64,000 nucleotides of DNA from Aeromonas dhakensis (lineage in GTDB: Bacteria > Pseudomonadota > Gammaproteobacteria > Enterobacterales > Aeromonadaceae), in assembly GCF_000820305.1 (NCBI RefSeq), contig NZ_CDBH01000064.1, forward strand, positions 186,001-250,000, in the 5' to 3' direction. A program made the position numbers and the translations under genes. The notes under the pieces were generated by a model. That model was not told the origin of the DNA. It saw only the letters and a list, made by a program, of their open reading frames with translations, and searched no databases. Positions 63,501 to 64,000 of this stretch are shown piece by piece. Each line of letters begins with the position of its first letter. The stretch's first letter is position 1.

Positions 63501-63727
63501 CCCCGCTGGCGCAGGGGGAGGCGCAGGAGGTGTGCCTGCACGCCCTGCGTCAGGCCCTCATGAGCGAGGATCTGGAGCTGATCGAGCCTGCACTGGGTCA
63601 GGCCAAGAGCTACTTGCCCGCTGAGCTGGTGAGCGAGATCAGTGCGGCCCTGGAGCTGTTCGACATTCAGCTTGCCACCTGCAAGCTGGAGGATTATCTG
63701 GAGAATCGGGAGGCACCTGGATCATGA
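60557..63727 (+). CDS. Hybrid sensor histidine kinase (Cache-like sensor, HisKA, HATPase, two REC, Hpt)
   Basis: A 1056-residue membrane kinase. A TM segment (about 7-28), a periplasmic Cache-like domain (about 30-295) and a second TM segment (about 305-328) precede HisKA with [11 protein letters not shown] (His about 354). Then come the ATPase domain with GGTGLGLTI (about 533), a first receiver (VILLDWMMPG, about 637), a second receiver (LVLMDVQMP, about 780) and an Hpt domain (LTHKLKGVAG, about 918). The start could be the ATG at 60557 or a GTG at 60542; neither has a strong ribosome site. Its stop overlaps the next gene (ATGA). Domain order suggests output through the downstream regulator. 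Confidence 0.9.
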   Translation: MKGIIRGYFLLFSPILVLVLVGGYLLGDALVERELYRVRSDESTFLALASSRLDDELAVPLRHVRSMSEEPILLEAASRGERDTMAAQFTILMNRNPDYAQVRWLAPDGMERVRIDRQGQHLQRVADDQLQNKGERYYFRDAMALPWERVYVSPLDLNVEHGVIDRPFNPMIRIAKRMRLGGRDLGLLLINVQAARMLKEFTNSSGKAADHTMLLNQDGYWLRSPDPAQEWGFMLERPDLTLKQSSPRAWQAFWGASSGQVELADGLWSWTTLYPALNHDQLIWKAASMVPRSELLAIRTHIWGLISASCATLLLLFGAGVASLVHSRHREQLAQQEAARLARVKGDFIANMSHEIRTPMNAIMGLTYLLEQGGLDDGQRALVRKIHQAGQALLGIINDILDFSKIESGRLELEQVPFSLEEVLDHVAAIMSTCVGEKHLELVVSSAPERATHLIGDALRLEQVLLNLTGNAIKFTERGEVEVKVKLEAEQDGTATLLFRVRDTGIGIPPEQQANIFNAFSQADSSTSRRFGGTGLGLTISRRLVSLMGGDIGVTSELGKGSEFWFRVRLAQVERPEVFHERLQHVSLLIADDNQVTRDTLSMTVGSLGWQSRVVESGEQALHHLLRQGERFDVILLDWMMPGMDGLETCVAIRRAFEQQERSPIIIMATAYSQEELMRRPGSEQVDLVLHKPVTGSSLYNAVARLIHEKREHVEPLESGQRHQRLPDVHILLVDDSDINLEVATRLLQREGAVVITAIDGERALACLADSAQRIDLVLMDVQMPVMDGYEATRRLRQLPGREDIPVLALTAGVFKDQREAALASGMNDFIAKPLDVEQLIATLLRYLPDSVAPLTVSDAPPAQEPVAGIDIDTGLRNWGEASVYLKYLRRFRDDYMTVGTVLPGYIAQHETDAAASLTHKLKGVAGSLSLTDVARISAELNEAIEQGGDTSQLIAPLLEALERAQQAIDIYAGREPGAVSSPLAQGEAQEVCLHALRQALMSEDLELIEPALGQAKSYLPAELVSEISAALELFDIQLATCKLEDYLENREAPGS

Positions 63728-64000
63728 ACCGACCGCGTGTGCTGATCATCGACGACGAGCCGAGCAACCTCGGGCTGCTGCGACAAATCCTCAAGGAGGA
63801 GTACAGCCTCTTCTTCGCCAAGGGAGGAGAGGAGGGGCTGGCCGCCGTGGCGCGCCACGAGCCCGCCCTGATCCTGCTTGACGTGCGTATGCCTGACATG
63901 GATGGCTACGAGGTGTGCCGCCGGCTCAAGGCCGATCCGGCCCACGCCGGGATCCCGGTGCTGTTTATCACGGCGAGCGACAACGCAGACAGCGAGAGCC
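63724..64000 (+). CDS. Response regulator, receiver domain, truncated by window end
   Basis: The first 92 codons of a gene that overlaps the kinase stop by four bases. It starts MNRPRVLIIDDEPSNLGLLR (receiver domain, acidic pair at about 9-11), with the phospho-acceptor in LILLDVRMPDMDG (about 54). The receiver resembles those of PleD/RpfG-type regulators, so the missing C-terminal part may be HD-GYP, GGDEF or EAL. The output domain lies outside the window. Confidence 0.85.
   Translation, partial: MNRPRVLIIDDEPSNLGLLRQILKEEYSLFFAKGGEEGLAAVARHEPALILLDVRMPDMDGYEVCRRLKADPAHAGIPVLFITASDNADSES

Overview
The window looks like a chromosomal segment of a high-GC gammaproteobacterium, most probably Aeromonas. 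The grounds are enteric-like gene blocks (a his operon with an attenuator leader; yoaA-tsaB-slp-fadD-rnd; apt-dnaX-ybaB; hrpA; rplY) together with a large secreted nuclease of the ExeM/NucH type known from Aeromonas and relatives. The genus is inferred from protein resemblance and gene order; no database search was run.

Layout. 0-5.6 kb: an NCS2 purine permease followed by the three overlapping subunit genes of a xanthine dehydrogenase (xdhA-xdhB-xdhC), a purine uptake and oxidation unit. 6-9.3 kb: a secreted endonuclease with Calx-beta repeats. 9.4-14.5 kb: a glycine-zipper envelope protein, a 62-residue small protein, a YfcC-type carrier and an acyl-CoA synthetase. 14.66-16.19 kb: a lone KAP-family P-loop NTPase whose 3' half is clearly AT-richer than its surroundings, which suggests transfer.

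16.2-31.3 kb (minus strand): the histidine operon hisL-G-D-C-B-H-A ... F-IE, with a visible promoter, a 16-residue leader peptide containing six consecutive histidines and a perfect attenuator stem. The operon is split between hisA and hisF by a three-gene signalling cassette: an HD-GYP response regulator, a membrane sensor with two PAS domains and no output domain, and a 1323-residue hybrid histidine kinase with PAS, REC and Hpt domains. A second phosphorelay pair (hybrid kinase plus a truncated response regulator) lies at the right edge, 60.5-64 kb.

31.3-42 kb: a small divergent protein, the yoaA-tsaB-slp-hydrolase-fadD-rnd run, a periplasmic solute-binding protein, a DksA/TraR zinc-finger protein, dusC and a YbaN-like membrane protein. 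42-46 kb: apt, dnaX and ybaB; recR, which normally follows ybaB, is absent, and a convergent katG occupies the next position. 49-55 kb: an ArnT-like membrane glycosyltransferase, a YjiH-family membrane protein, a LuxR-type regulator and a CBS-domain protein. 55-60.4 kb: hrpA, an envelope LysM-like protein and rplY.

Most of the window is ordinary housekeeping. The parts that merit attention are the signalling cassette inside the his operon, the KAP NTPase beside it, the missing recR, and short intergenic stretches that carry strong terminators without an obvious gene. No tRNA, rRNA, CRISPR array or intact insertion sequence was seen.
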